DNA from: Singulisphaera sp. GP187
Lineage (GTDB): Bacteria > Chloroflexota > Chloroflexia > Chloroflexales > Roseiflexaceae
DNA length: 32,794 nt
Assembly: GCA_943328915.2 (NCBI GenBank)
Contig: CALQBW020000012.1
Location: 1 to 32,794 of the forward strand
Direction of reading: 5' to 3'
In this document: positions 1 through 8,800 of the stretch, in pieces
Position numbering within the stretch: position 1 is the stretch's first letter
How the letters are laid out: each line of letters opens with the position of its first letter
Position numbers and translations under genes: made by a program
Notes under the pieces: model-generated
Seen by the model: the letters and a program-made list of their open reading frames with translations, nothing else
Told to the model about the DNA's origin: nothing
The model's database searches: none

Positions 1-10
1 TCAACCAAAA

Positions 11-1876
11 TTACTTGGAAGCCTTGTGGAGGTTGGCAACAACCAATGGTGCGGTGTGGTGCCAGAAGGCGCCATTCGTACCACCGGCCACATTGTCAGT
101 TGTGGGCCAGTTGGTCCAGTAGGTCTGGTTGTAAGGAATGCGGTGGAGCCACTGAATGACCGGAATATCGATTTGGTCTTTCCAGTAGATTTCCATGGCC
201 TGGGTGGCCAATTCGGTGAACTTCGGATCGCTTGCATTCAACGGAGCCATTGCTTCGACAATCTTGTCGTAGGCTGGGTTTTTGTAGCGTGAGAAGCGGT
301 TACCACCGGCGGTTGAACCGATAGCAGCGCTGTAGCGACCTTGGTAAAGTTGCAATGCGGCTTCGGGATCACCTAAGCTAGCACCGTGACCGAACATGTA
401 AAGACCTTCTTTACCGTCGGCCATGTTCTGATAGGCATCGGCACCGAAGTTGACGTCAGCATCGAAACCAGCGGTCTTCAACATTTCAACCAACACCGGA
501 ACGATGTCGCTGTGAATGCCTTCGAAACCGTTGATTACGCAGTTGACGGTCTTGCCGCCTTTTTCCCACAAGCCATCAGCGTTCTTGGCAAAGCCAGCGC
601 CGGTCATCAACTTGTCACTCTCGGTGAGGTCAAATTTACCGGGTTGTAACTTCTCAACCAACGCCTTCATGCCTGCAGTATCAGCAAACTTCTGCAAACC
701 GGGGTACATTGGGAAGGGGTAAATCGTGGCAACTTTGGCACCTTCGTACACGACTTCATTGATTTGGTCGCGGTCGATGGCCAAGCTCATGGCACGACGT
801 ACATTGGGGTCGTTGTATGGCGCAATTTGGGTATTCATCCACAAGCTGTTTGGCCACCAGTCAAGGTACCCGTACGGCGGGGTATTGCCGGTGTGGGTCG
901 TGACCTTGGGGTTCTGCTTGAGAATGTTACCAATGACCGATGAACGCATGTCCAATGTGGCATCATACTCGTTGTTGACAACTTTTTGTGCAATCACGTC
1001 CATGTTTTGGCCAACGGTACCACCGATGTTCGTAATCACGATACGCTTGACTTCTGGCATTGGCGATTTACCAGCGGCTACAGCCCACCAATCGGTGCGC
1101 ACGTCCATGATTTTTTGGTTCTCGTCCCACAATACGACGTTATAACCGCCGGAGTGTGGCATGTCGAGACCGCCAGCAAACTCGTTGACGTCTTTTTGGG
1201 CGCTCAACACGTGCGCTGGCACAATGTCGATACCCGTATCGAACTTGGTCATCAATACTTCGAAGGCGAAGCGGGGAGCGGGGATTTTGAAGGTCACAAC
1301 AACCGTCAAATCATCCACAGCCTTGACTTCCTTGACGTACTGATCGAAATTGGCATGGTAACCCAACTTTTCGTTCTTCAATTGGCCTTCGAACGTAAAG
1401 ACAACGTCTTTTGACGTCAAAGCTACGCCGTCGCTCCACTTGGCATCCTTGTTGAGCTTGATGGTCAACTCGGTGAAGTCGGGCTTGGTGTAGTCCATGC
1501 TGTCGGCCAACCACATCACTGGCTTGTCGGCATAGATGGCGTAGTAAGCCAATGGCTCCCACAACATCGCATTACCAGCCTGGTGTGTGTAACCGACTGA
1601 TGCCCAAGGATTGGTTACGCCAGGATTGCTGGTGCTCCAAGCCAAGTTCAACGTCTCTTCGCGGGCTACTGCAGCCAAACCAGCGGGAGCTGGGACTGCG
1701 GTGGCGGCAGGGGCTTCTGGGGCAGCAGTGGCTTCCGGTGCAGCCGGAGCTTCGGTTGCTGCTGGGGCTTCAGGTGCAGCCGTTGGCTCTGCGGCCGGTG
1801 CTGCGGCACCACCACAAGCAACGACCATAAAGGCCATTACCAGCAGTGCAGCCAGGGTTTTGAAGCGAAACTTCAT
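11..1876 (-). CDS. ABC transporter solute-binding lipoprotein, family 5 (peptide/nickel type)
   Basis: Predicted extracytoplasmic binding protein that delivers oligopeptides or a similar ligand to an ABC importer. The 621-residue product starts with a lipoprotein signal peptide (hydrophobic residues 8-20, lipobox ending at Cys21), followed by an Ala/Pro/Glu/Thr linker to about residue 65. The mature part has the SBP_bac_5 layout: 'LNLAWSTSNPG' at the start, the 'KDAKWSDGVALTSKDVVFTFE' type segment, and 'NDPNVRRAMSLAIDRDQIN' in the middle. The ATG at 1876 was chosen over an upstream in-frame start because a GGAG ribosome site precedes it and the signal peptide begins there. A consensus promoter lies about 160 bases upstream. 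Permease and ATPase genes are not in the window; they could lie beyond base 1. The ligand cannot be told from sequence alone. Confidence 0.9.
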   Translation of the reverse strand: MKFRFKTLAALLVMAFMVVACGGAAAPAAEPTAAPEAPAATEAPAAPEATAAPEAPAATAVPAPAGLAAVAREETLNLAWSTSNPGVTNPWASVGYTHQAGNAMLWEPLAYYAIYADKPVMWLADSMDYTKPDFTELTIKLNKDAKWSDGVALTSKDVVFTFEGQLKNEKLGYHANFDQYVKEVKAVDDLTVVVTFKIPAPRFAFEVLMTKFDTGIDIVPAHVLSAQKDVNEFAGGLDMPHSGGYNVVLWDENQKIMDVRTDWWAVAAGKSPMPEVKRIVITNIGGTVGQNMDVIAQKVVNNEYDATLDMRSSVIGNILKQNPKVTTHTGNTPPYGYLDWWPNSLWMNTQIAPYNDPNVRRAMSLAIDRDQINEVVYEGAKVATIYPFPMYPGLQKFADTAGMKALVEKLQPGKFDLTESDKLMTGAGFAKNADGLWEKGGKTVNCVINGFEGIHSDIVPVLVEMLKTAGFDADVNFGADAYQNMADGKEGLYMFGHGASLGDPEAALQLYQGRYSAAIGSTAGGNRFSRYKNPAYDKIVEAMAPLNASDPKFTELATQAMEIYWKDQIDIPVIQWLHRIPYNQTYWTNWPTTDNVAGGTNGAFWHHTAPLVVANLHKASK

Positions 1877-2016
1877 AGTTGTCTCCTTCGACATTAAATC
1901 TATGCCATATCGGCACGTATCCCCAATTTTCATTACTTCACCACCACCTTGGTATTCCCTATGACAAAAATGCCACTGCGATTACCACATATGCTGTTGA
2001 ACAAACGAAACTGAGA

Positions 2017-2050
2017 ATCTCATGAGATACTGACAGATTTATTGTATCTC
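2017..2050. promoter_or_regulatory. Operator-like palindrome and inverted repeat over the -10/start region
   Basis: A perfect 12-base palindrome (ATCTCATGAGAT) lies at 2017-2028, just downstream of the predicted transcription start. A second inverted repeat pairs GAGATAC at 2024-2030 with GTATCTC at 2044-2050 and covers the -10 box. The position fits a repressor site that controls the binding-protein gene. The regulator is unknown, and no regulator gene sits beside it. Confidence 0.4.
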
Positions 2051-2069
2051 TCATCATATATGTTGTCAA
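2041..2069 (-). promoter_or_regulatory. Sigma70-type promoter of the family 5 binding-protein gene
   Basis: On the minus strand the -35 box is TTGACA (2069-2064) and the -10 box is TACAAT (2046-2041), separated by exactly 17 bases. Transcription should begin near 2034, leaving an untranslated leader of about 158 bases before the ATG at 1876. The -35 box matches the consensus fully and the -10 box at five of six positions, so this is among the strongest promoter predictions in the window. Confidence 0.7.
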
Positions 2070-2233
2070 TTGAATTTTGTGTGAATCTATTGCATTTATC
2101 AACTCATTTCCCTATCGCTTATTCTTACTTTCATCACTAACACATTAAATGAGTTAAATCATTCGCTATTTTCAAAGAAAAACACCCCAGCAGACATATT
2201 CAAATATAAATGACTCATTCGCCTTTGGTATGC

Positions 2234-2267
2234 AAAAAAAATGCATGGCGCCGACCAGCACCATGCA
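2234..2267 (-). terminator. Rho-independent terminator after the diol dehydratase genes
   Basis: On the minus strand, a 10-base-pair stem (2267-2258 with 2251-2242, one G-U pair) and a 6-base loop are followed at once by eight T residues (2241-2234). It lies about 50 bases after the small-subunit stop codon, and so ends the dehydratase transcript. Confidence 0.8.
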
Positions 2268-2316
2268 ATCTCAAATCGATGCATCGCCGAGAATATTTAC
2301 TGAACAGCACATATAC

Positions 2317-2727
2317 TCAGAACGCTAGCGGGCGCCGCACCATATTGCGCTCCAAATAAACCTGGGCCGCCTCACGCACAAATGCCCCACATATCGGCGC
2401 AACGTATACATCCTCCAGCCGTGTGGCCAAAGCAATCAATTCAGCATACGACGACCGCCCTGGACGCAATTGCTGATACATGTCGATGATTTCGGCCCGC
2501 GGCACTACAGTGAGCTCTGCAGCCCGCGCCAAGTTTTGCGCCAATTGGGCATAACCCGCCTGACGGGCGATCTCGGCTTGGGCTTGCAATGCCGCTTTGT
2601 CAATCTGTAAGTCTTCGAGGGTAATCTCGCCGGCGACCGTCGCCGCAACGGTCACCTCATCCAAGGCTCGCCCACTCGCCGCATGCAAATCAGCGTGAGG
2701 ATCACTATATAACGGATAGGTTGGCAT
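2317..2727 (-). CDS. pduE: Diol/glycerol dehydratase small subunit (PduE-like)
   Basis: Gamma subunit of a coenzyme B12-dependent diol/glycerol dehydratase, which converts 1,2-diols or glycerol to aldehydes. The 136-residue product carries the family segments 'LEDLQIDKAALQAQAEIA', 'LARAAELTVVPRAEIIDMYQ' and 'LRPGRSSYAEL'. It is shorter than PduE of enteric bacteria (about 173 residues) because the N-terminal extension is missing. The ATG at 2727 was chosen: a GGAGG site lies 7 bases upstream, inside the last codons of the fused large/medium gene, which stops at 2730. That 2-base gap and the buried ribosome site indicate tight translational coupling. A longer in-frame reading runs back into the upstream gene but has no support. 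Confidence 0.9.
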   Translation of the reverse strand: MPTYPLYSDPHADLHAASGRALDEVTVAATVAGEITLEDLQIDKAALQAQAEIARQAGYAQLAQNLARAAELTVVPRAEIIDMYQQLRPGRSSYAELIALATRLEDVYVAPICGAFVREAAQVYLERNMVRRPLAF

Positions 2728-2729
2728 CT

Positions 2730-4964
2730 CTATACCTCCGGTTCCCAATCGAAGCGCAATGCTTCGGGGGGTAATTGACGAATCTCTTCGGTTTCTTTGC
2801 GGTGCAACAAGGCCGTTTTGACAATCAAGCGCAAGCGTGCCCAATTATCGACGGTCACCGGCACCGGCGTGGTGATTTTTTTGGCGGCATAACGGGCGGC
2901 GTTACGCCCCATGGCCCGATAGGTGTCGACGGTCATACTCGGCGACTGCGAAAAGAGCTCGAGGTTGTTGAGTCGCGCTAAATCGACGCGGTGAATAATC
3001 GACGTGCCCCGCGATTGGATACCAATCGCAATCCCCGAACCACTCAATTGCGCACCCACATGGCCGATTTCGGCGCAATCAGACGAATGCCAGATACGCA
3101 CAATCCGCCCAATCAAGCCCTCTTCGGCAATCCCCGTCAACACCGCTTTGAGGACTTCTTCGTGAGGGATCCCGCCTATGGTCCGGGTAATTATCCGCCC
3201 AAATGCTGGCCCAATCGCCACCACCACCTCGGTATGCCCACCCCGCTTGGCGTCACCATACCGGTCGAGTCCGTCGATAGGCAAGCCCAAGCGGTCGGCA
3301 ATAAAGTCGCGGGGGGATTTGGCTTGGCGAATGTTGGCGATTTCGTCCCAGCGAGCCCCTTCCACTCGGTAACCCGTCCCTGGGCCGTTGTAGTCGTTGG
3401 GGTCATTGATGGCGCTTTTGACGACAAAGTCACGGTCAAAAATAGCCGCGGGCTGTAGGTAGTCACCGGCAATCCGTTGCCGCCCCATGGTGAGCAGGTT
3501 TTCGGCAGTCTGGGCAAACCCGCGCCGCGCCAAGGCTGCCACCACATCCATCACACTGCGGTCGCCCGCCAAAAAGTCATCGGCAGCAGCCAAGTCAGGA
3601 ACAATATCGCGCACAGGCATGTCGTCACTCGAATGCGCTACCACCGCTGCTTCGACTTCGATATCACTTATTATGGGGAAGCCCAATTCGGCATAGACTG
3701 CTTGGATAGCCTGCGCCCCGGCGCGACGAATGTCGGCAGCTTCAGCTTCGCTGATCGAGCGCGTACCACCATCGATTTGCATATCGCGTTGCAATACGGC
3801 GTAATCGTCTAAATCATCCGCATCGAAATTACCACCGCCAAACATATTGTCACGGCGAGGGACAGCGCTATACCCAGAAAAAATAAAATCAGTGCCGGGA
3901 ATAAATTGCAACATCAATTTGGCCGATTTGCGGATGGCCGAATGCGATGCGAGGGCATCGTTGCCCGAGGCAACTTCCAGCCCTAACAACGACGCCATCA
4001 GATTTTCGGCCAATACGGCCCGCACACCGCCCGGCAATGATTCGGGCAAGGCAATACACGATATCGAGCCGTTTTGCACCCCTTGGCTGCCAGCGCCGCG
4101 GGTCACACACAAACAGCGTGCCTCGAGGTAGAGCATCGAGCGTTGTTCGGCGCTGCCCATCAATGCTTCTGAGCCGGTGCCCGACGTAAACCGCACTTTG
4201 ACGCCCCGCGATGCATACGCCGATGCCAGGAAGCCTTTGGACCACGGCGAATCATCGCCATCGATAAAGGCTTGTTCGGTGCCGTAGACCGACAATGTCT
4301 CGGCGTAGGTGGTTAGTCCCTTCATCGCCAAGCGCAACCCCAAGGCTTCTTCGACGGCACATTGGGTCATCACGCCGCCACGCCCCGTCTGGGCCCCTAC
4401 CAAAATCGCGAGGGCATTAAACGGCGCTGCCCGCGCCACGCCGACTGTCGTCTCGATTTCCGAAAACCCGCGCAAGGCGGCTTCGGCGGCATCTGCCGCC
4501 AACAGCGCCGGGTTTTCGCGGCGGTTGGTGACGTGGGCTTGATTGGCGGGGACGCGCCGCACGCGCATTTTTGACAAACCGTTCATCATCTCGAGCACAT
4601 TCATATGGCGCATGATGTCGACTAATTTAGCCGGCGTACACCCGGTTGCGAGGCGCAACAAGGTATTGCGGGGAATGTTGATATCGGCAAGCATATGCGC
4701 AAATTGCAACGATTCAAGCGCCATCGCCTCAGGGGCCACGGTTAAATCAATACCGTGGTGGGCGATAAAAGTATCGAGCGTATCGAAATCTGCTTCTTGC
4801 CGGCCATCCAGCTCGACCACCCGCCCGGCCACGATACGCAATGACGGTTGCGGGTCATATGGGCTATCGGCAACCGTTAATCCAGCTTCTGGCCACGGCT
4901 CGACAAAAGTTTCTTTGTTGATATCGCGCTCATCCAAGGCACGGAAACGTAGCAGATTCGTCAT
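2730..4964 (-). CDS. pduCD: Fused large and medium subunits of B12-dependent diol/glycerol dehydratase
   Basis: Adenosylcobalamin-dependent radical enzyme that dehydrates 1,2-propanediol or glycerol; cytosolic. Residues 1 to about 565 match the large subunit PduC, and about 590 to 735 match the medium subunit PduD ('AIGPAFG', 'LSGSGIAIGIQSRGTS', 'LNNLELF', 'NAARYAAK'), in one 744-residue chain with a short linker. Relative to the Klebsiella large subunit the numbering is offset by one. Gln142, His144, Glu171, Glu222, Glu281, Gln297, Asp336 and Ser363 align with its substrate- and metal-binding residues Q141, H143, E170, E221, E280, Q296, D335 and S362. The position of Gln336 is Ala337 here. 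The PduD N-terminal microcompartment-targeting segment is absent. AAGGA precedes the ATG at 4964. No reactivase, shell or aldehyde dehydrogenase gene is visible in the window. Confidence 0.93.
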   Translation of the reverse strand: MTNLLRFRALDERDINKETFVEPWPEAGLTVADSPYDPQPSLRIVAGRVVELDGRQEADFDTLDTFIAHHGIDLTVAPEAMALESLQFAHMLADINIPRNTLLRLATGCTPAKLVDIMRHMNVLEMMNGLSKMRVRRVPANQAHVTNRRENPALLAADAAEAALRGFSEIETTVGVARAAPFNALAILVGAQTGRGGVMTQCAVEEALGLRLAMKGLTTYAETLSVYGTEQAFIDGDDSPWSKGFLASAYASRGVKVRFTSGTGSEALMGSAEQRSMLYLEARCLCVTRGAGSQGVQNGSISCIALPESLPGGVRAVLAENLMASLLGLEVASGNDALASHSAIRKSAKLMLQFIPGTDFIFSGYSAVPRRDNMFGGGNFDADDLDDYAVLQRDMQIDGGTRSISEAEAADIRRAGAQAIQAVYAELGFPIISDIEVEAAVVAHSSDDMPVRDIVPDLAAADDFLAGDRSVMDVVAALARRGFAQTAENLLTMGRQRIAGDYLQPAAIFDRDFVVKSAINDPNDYNGPGTGYRVEGARWDEIANIRQAKSPRDFIADRLGLPIDGLDRYGDAKRGGHTEVVVAIGPAFGRIITRTIGGIPHEEVLKAVLTGIAEEGLIGRIVRIWHSSDCAEIGHVGAQLSGSGIAIGIQSRGTSIIHRVDLARLNNLELFSQSPSMTVDTYRAMGRNAARYAAKKITTPVPVTVDNWARLRLIVKTALLHRKETEEIRQLPPEALRFDWEPEV

Positions 4965-5011
4965 GGCGGCCTGTTCCTTATGGGCAGTTTTGGTTCTACC
5001 TTACTATACAC

Positions 5012-5049
5012 AAAAAACCACGGGAAGGTGTAAAACACCTTCCCGTGGT
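5012..5049 (-). terminator. Rho-independent terminator of the small lipoprotein gene
   Basis: A perfect 15-base-pair stem (5017-5031 with 5035-5049) and a 3-base loop are followed on the minus strand by a T run (5017-5012). It lies 13 bases after the lipoprotein stop codon. It separates that gene from the dehydratase genes downstream on the same strand, which therefore probably need their own promoter in the short stretch 4965-5011; a TATAGT sequence is present there, but no clear -35 box. Confidence 0.88.
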
Positions 5050-5062
5050 AACACCAAACGAC

Positions 5063-5533
5063 TTAGTTCGGGCAGCCTAACGCACCCGAAATAACTGCTA
5101 CGTTGGTGCGACCATCGACGGTTTTGAGGAACACATAGAACCCCACGCCGATTTTGGATTGATAGGCAATAATCGTGTCCGCATCGGTCATCCCCAAATA
5201 AGTGGTACCGATTTTTTTCAAGTCTGCACTGACGGGTACTTCGGCAAAGTCGGCTTTTGTCTTCAAGAAGTCGGTGTAAATTGGAGTGACTTCTTCGATT
5301 GATTGTTCGGTAGAAAACTCAATCATACCGGTTTTTGGAACCACATTCATCCCCTTGTATTTGGTCTGAATGTCGGTGGTAATCACACATCCCTGTACAT
5401 CGGTAAATGACGTGGGGCAACTAAACGTATCAGGCGTATCAATTGTTACCGTCGTCACACAACTACTCGTCGTACACGATGCCAAAACCACCATTGCCAA
5501 CAATGCCAACATCAACACTTTGAACCGTTGCAT
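5063..5533 (-). CDS. Small hypothetical lipoprotein
   Basis: Family not recognised. The 156-residue product has a lipoprotein signal peptide (hydrophobic residues 6-19, lipobox LASC with Cys20) and so is likely anchored to the outer face of the membrane. The mature part is Thr/Val-rich and has four more cysteines: Cys25, two in the next 30 residues, and one three residues from the C-terminus. Disulfides are therefore possible. Its mixed alpha/beta pattern, with 'TPIYTDFLKTKADF' and 'VGFYVFLKTVDGRTNVAVI', recalls small secreted domains, but no function is assigned. The ATG at 5533 has a GGAGG site 6 bases upstream; an in-frame TTG six bases earlier is less likely. It is a single-gene unit with its own promoter and terminator. 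Confidence 0.8.
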   Translation of the reverse strand: MQRFKVLMLALLAMVVLASCTTSSCVTTVTIDTPDTFSCPTSFTDVQGCVITTDIQTKYKGMNVVPKTGMIEFSTEQSIEEVTPIYTDFLKTKADFAEVPVSADLKKIGTTYLGMTDADTIIAYQSKIGVGFYVFLKTVDGRTNVAVISGALGCPN

Positions 5534-5580
5534 ACACAACCTCCGCTCTATCTTGCTGTTTGTAAAATGCTACCTTTATC

Positions 5581-5608
5581 AAAATACACTATATCTTTAT
5601 TTTGTCAA
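5581..5608 (-). promoter_or_regulatory. Candidate promoter of the small lipoprotein gene
   Basis: On the minus strand TTGACA (5608-5603) is followed after 16 bases by TATTTT (5586-5581). Transcription would begin near 5574, about 40 bases before the ATG at 5533. The -35 box is perfect and the -10 box is weak, and the AT-rich surroundings make chance matches likely. Confidence 0.45.
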
Positions 5609-5814
5609 TATTACTTTGGAAATACAACTTTTTTTATCACCATCCAACAAAGTATTTAATGTACATAAAGCAAAATTTTTTATTTATTATGGTAAATAAT
5701 TTTAATTATTTTAATATAATATACATATCACGGTAATATAATTTTAAAAAAAATAATACCACTATTTATAATTCACATTCCATTACCGCACGTACAGCAC
5801 TTATGGGTTATTTT

Positions 5815-5823
5815 TGTTACAAT
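5815..5823 (+). promoter_or_regulatory. Candidate extended -10 promoter element of the sensor gene
   Basis: TGTTACAAT fits an extended -10 element (TG, one base, then TACAAT at 5818-5823) about 36 bases before the sensor start codon. No convincing -35 box stands at the usual distance, which would suit an activated or extended -10 promoter. Confidence 0.4.
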
Positions 5824-5858
5824 CGGGGTATACCGGCATCCAATGGAGGGTGTAATAG

Positions 5859-8800
5859 ATGGTAGCGCGCCACCGCATCGCAGTCCAAGTCGGCATGCAT
5901 GACCCGTATTGGGTACACGTCCGCGAAGCGGTGATTCGGCATGCCGTACAACGCAACGTCGAAGTCGTCCAACTGGGGACGCCGTCACGAAATATTACGA
6001 ATCTCGAGTTGTTGTCCCACGAAATTGATGAGTATTTCGAAGAATTACTGGTGCAAGATGTCCATGGATTGATCTGTAATACCGTTGCAGAGCCCTTGTT
6101 GCGCCGGATTGTGACACATGGCATCCCGATTATTGATGCCTCCGAGAGTTTTTTGCGCTATCCATTATTTACGTCACGGCGTGGATTATACGATGCCGCC
6201 CACACGGTCGGGCGGTGGATTGCAGAACGACTGCAACCCAATGCGCGGGTGTTAATCGTTGGTGGCTACGACGATATGGGGTTGTCACGCCTAATGGGAA
6301 TGCGTGATGCATTTGCGACCGTACCAACAATCCAGTTAATTCATATCCCCTGTGAATGGCTGTATCACGATGGAGTGGCAGCCACCGAAACCTGGGTGAA
6401 TAGCGATGTGACACCGATTGATGCCGTATTTGGCTTGTCGGATTCACTTGCAATTGCCGGGCGGGACGTACTTGCCCGCCACAATCGCCTGCCACCCCAC
6501 ACCTTGATTACCGGGATCAACGGCGACCCCATGATGATGGCCGAGATCAATCACGGCCAGATGCATATGACCGTCGAGACGGTGATTGACTCATTTGCTG
6601 CCCAAATGATTGATTTGGCGATTTACGGTATCCAAACTAAACAACTGCCTGCCACTTATGACCCACCACGCCGCGTTATTGAGCGGCACAATGTGGCCCA
6701 AATCGCCGTCGAAAAATTAGTTTCTTTTGCCGATTTAACCAATCAACTCGTCGGCGTGAATCGCCAAAGTGAACAACGCCGATTACGCCAAATCGAAACC
6801 AGCATTGCCATCACCCAACGTGTAGGGGCAATCCTCGATCACACCCAACTCATCAGCGAAATCAGTAACTTGATACGCATTAATTATGGCTATGACCGTG
6901 TGTTGTTGTGGCGATTTGATGAGCTTGGTCAACTGCATACCGATGCTGTACCTGCACCACCACTTGCAGGAACTGCGCTCGGTGCAGCCCTCCAAGACCA
7001 ACGACCTATTTTCATCCCCGACACATCGTTTAGTACCCGCTACGTGAGCGATGTGTTCCAGCGCGACACCCGTACGCGCGTGATTATCCCGATTCGTTTC
7101 AACAATACGATTACCGGCCTCCTCGATGTGCAAAGTACAACCCTCGTACCTCACACGCATGACGAAATCGACGGGTTGCAATTGGTGGCCGACCAAATCG
7201 GGATTGCCTTGCGCAATATCGACTTATATCAAGCCGCCAAAACCGCCCAATATGCGGCTGAGCAGGCTGACCGCCTCAAAACCCGCTTGTTGGCAAATGT
7301 GAGCCATGAATTGCGCACCCCTCTGCACATCATCCTTGGTTATAGTCAATTACTTCTCACCGACCCGACACCCCATGGTGTCGCCCTCCACGATAGTGTG
7401 CGCGCTGACATTGTGACCATCCAGCGCAGTGCGGAGCATTTGATTTTGTTGATTAATGACTTGCTCGATTTGTCACGGGCCGAAATCGACGAGCTGGTGT
7501 TGTTTGCCGAGACCATTTCTCCGCATGCTCTGATTACCCAGATTTTTGGCGAATTGCGTACCACATTCCACCATCCGCTGGTGACGTGGGATTTGCAGAT
7601 CCCAGATGAATTACCGATGGTGTATGTAGACCCGGTACGGGTACGCCAAATTATCACCAATTTGTTGAGTAATGCGGCCAAGTTCACCGATCAGGGAACA
7701 ATCACCCTCGGTGTTTGCGTCAGTCCACCTTATTTGCATATTTGGGTCAAGGATACGGGGAATGGCATTGATCTCGCACATCAAGCGCGCATTTTTGAAC
7801 CATTTGTCACCATTGATCAGCAGTACCAATCACCTAATGGGGTAGGCTTAGGGCTTGCAATTACGCGACGGTTGGTGGCACTCCATCAAGGATTATTGAA
7901 TGTTGAAAGTCAATTCGGCGTAGGAAGTACCTTCAACGCCTACTTCCCTTTACGGGGGCTGGATGCCACTACACTTCCGCCGCAACCTTCAACTTTACCG
8001 GCGGTGCTGATAACCCTGAGCGAAACGGACCAAATCCAACCAGCACTGCAACAGGTCGCCCAAAGAAATCAACTCACTATCAAATGCGCACAAACAATCA
8101 CCCAATTAGAGGAATTGATCCGTCACTATCACCCAGTGGCCATCAGCTGGGATAGTAGCAATTCGTTTGATGAAGCAGCGCCCCTCATCGAGTATATCCA
8201 AACACATGCGTTGCTTGGACGGATACCGTTTCTGGTCTACAACAATACAAATACCTTTGGGACTACCCCTATTTTGCAAAAACCAATGAGCAATGATTCA
8301 TTCATGGCGTCCATTCGCCTGTTGGTAACACAACACCATGCGGAAGAAACGCGATTTTTGATTGTCGATGATCACCCCCAAATGGATGTATTGTACCGAA
8401 GCATCATTACGCGAACCTTTACCAATGCAACATTTACTTCCTGTCATGACGGTATCCAGGCGCGCGAAATGTTACTCAACAGTGCCATTCCACATGCAAT
8501 TATTTTGGATTTGGTGATGCCCGAAGGTGATGGGTTTGAATTGCTGGCTTGGATTCGCAATAACGAACAATTCCAGTCAGTGCCGGTGATTATTATTAGT
8601 GGCAGGATACTTACCCGCAACGAGATTCAGCAGCTTAATTACCCAAATACGGTCATGCGTCCCAAACTGGGTGGCACTATCGATACTATTGATCAATTAT
8701 TGCTGGGGATTGCGCGCGGGATTACGGTGAACCCGCCACACCTGAGTAGTGTGGCCCGCATTGCCATGACCTACATCCAGCAACACTATACCCAGCGGGT

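Larger units (their letters stand above)
1877..2316. other. 440-base intergenic region holding a promoter, operator-like repeats and a terminator
   Basis: No coding region is supported here. Reading along the minus strand, it holds the terminator of the dehydratase genes (2234-2267), then about 160 AT-rich bases with nothing recognised, then a sigma70-type promoter with overlapping palindromic repeats (2017-2069), and a leader of roughly 150 bases running to the binding-protein gene. No known riboswitch was recognised in the leader. Confidence 0.6.
5534..5858. other. AT-rich divergent intergenic region
   Basis: This 325-base region separates the minus-strand lipoprotein gene from the plus-strand sensor gene. 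The part from about 5560 to 5800 is conspicuously AT-rich, with long runs of A and T, unlike its surroundings. It holds a candidate minus-strand promoter (5581-5608) and an extended -10 sequence for the sensor (5815-5823). No ORF of plausible composition or RNA gene is seen. Confidence 0.6.

Noticed and set aside
1676-1815. GC-rich repetitive stretch near the start of the family 5 binding protein
   Set aside because: It encodes the Ala/Pro/Glu linker after the lipobox. The repetition is protein-level low complexity, not a DNA repeat element.
5690-5770. Possible replication-origin-like AT-rich DNA
   Set aside because: No DnaA-box cluster, dnaA or dnaN gene is seen nearby; AT richness alone is not enough.
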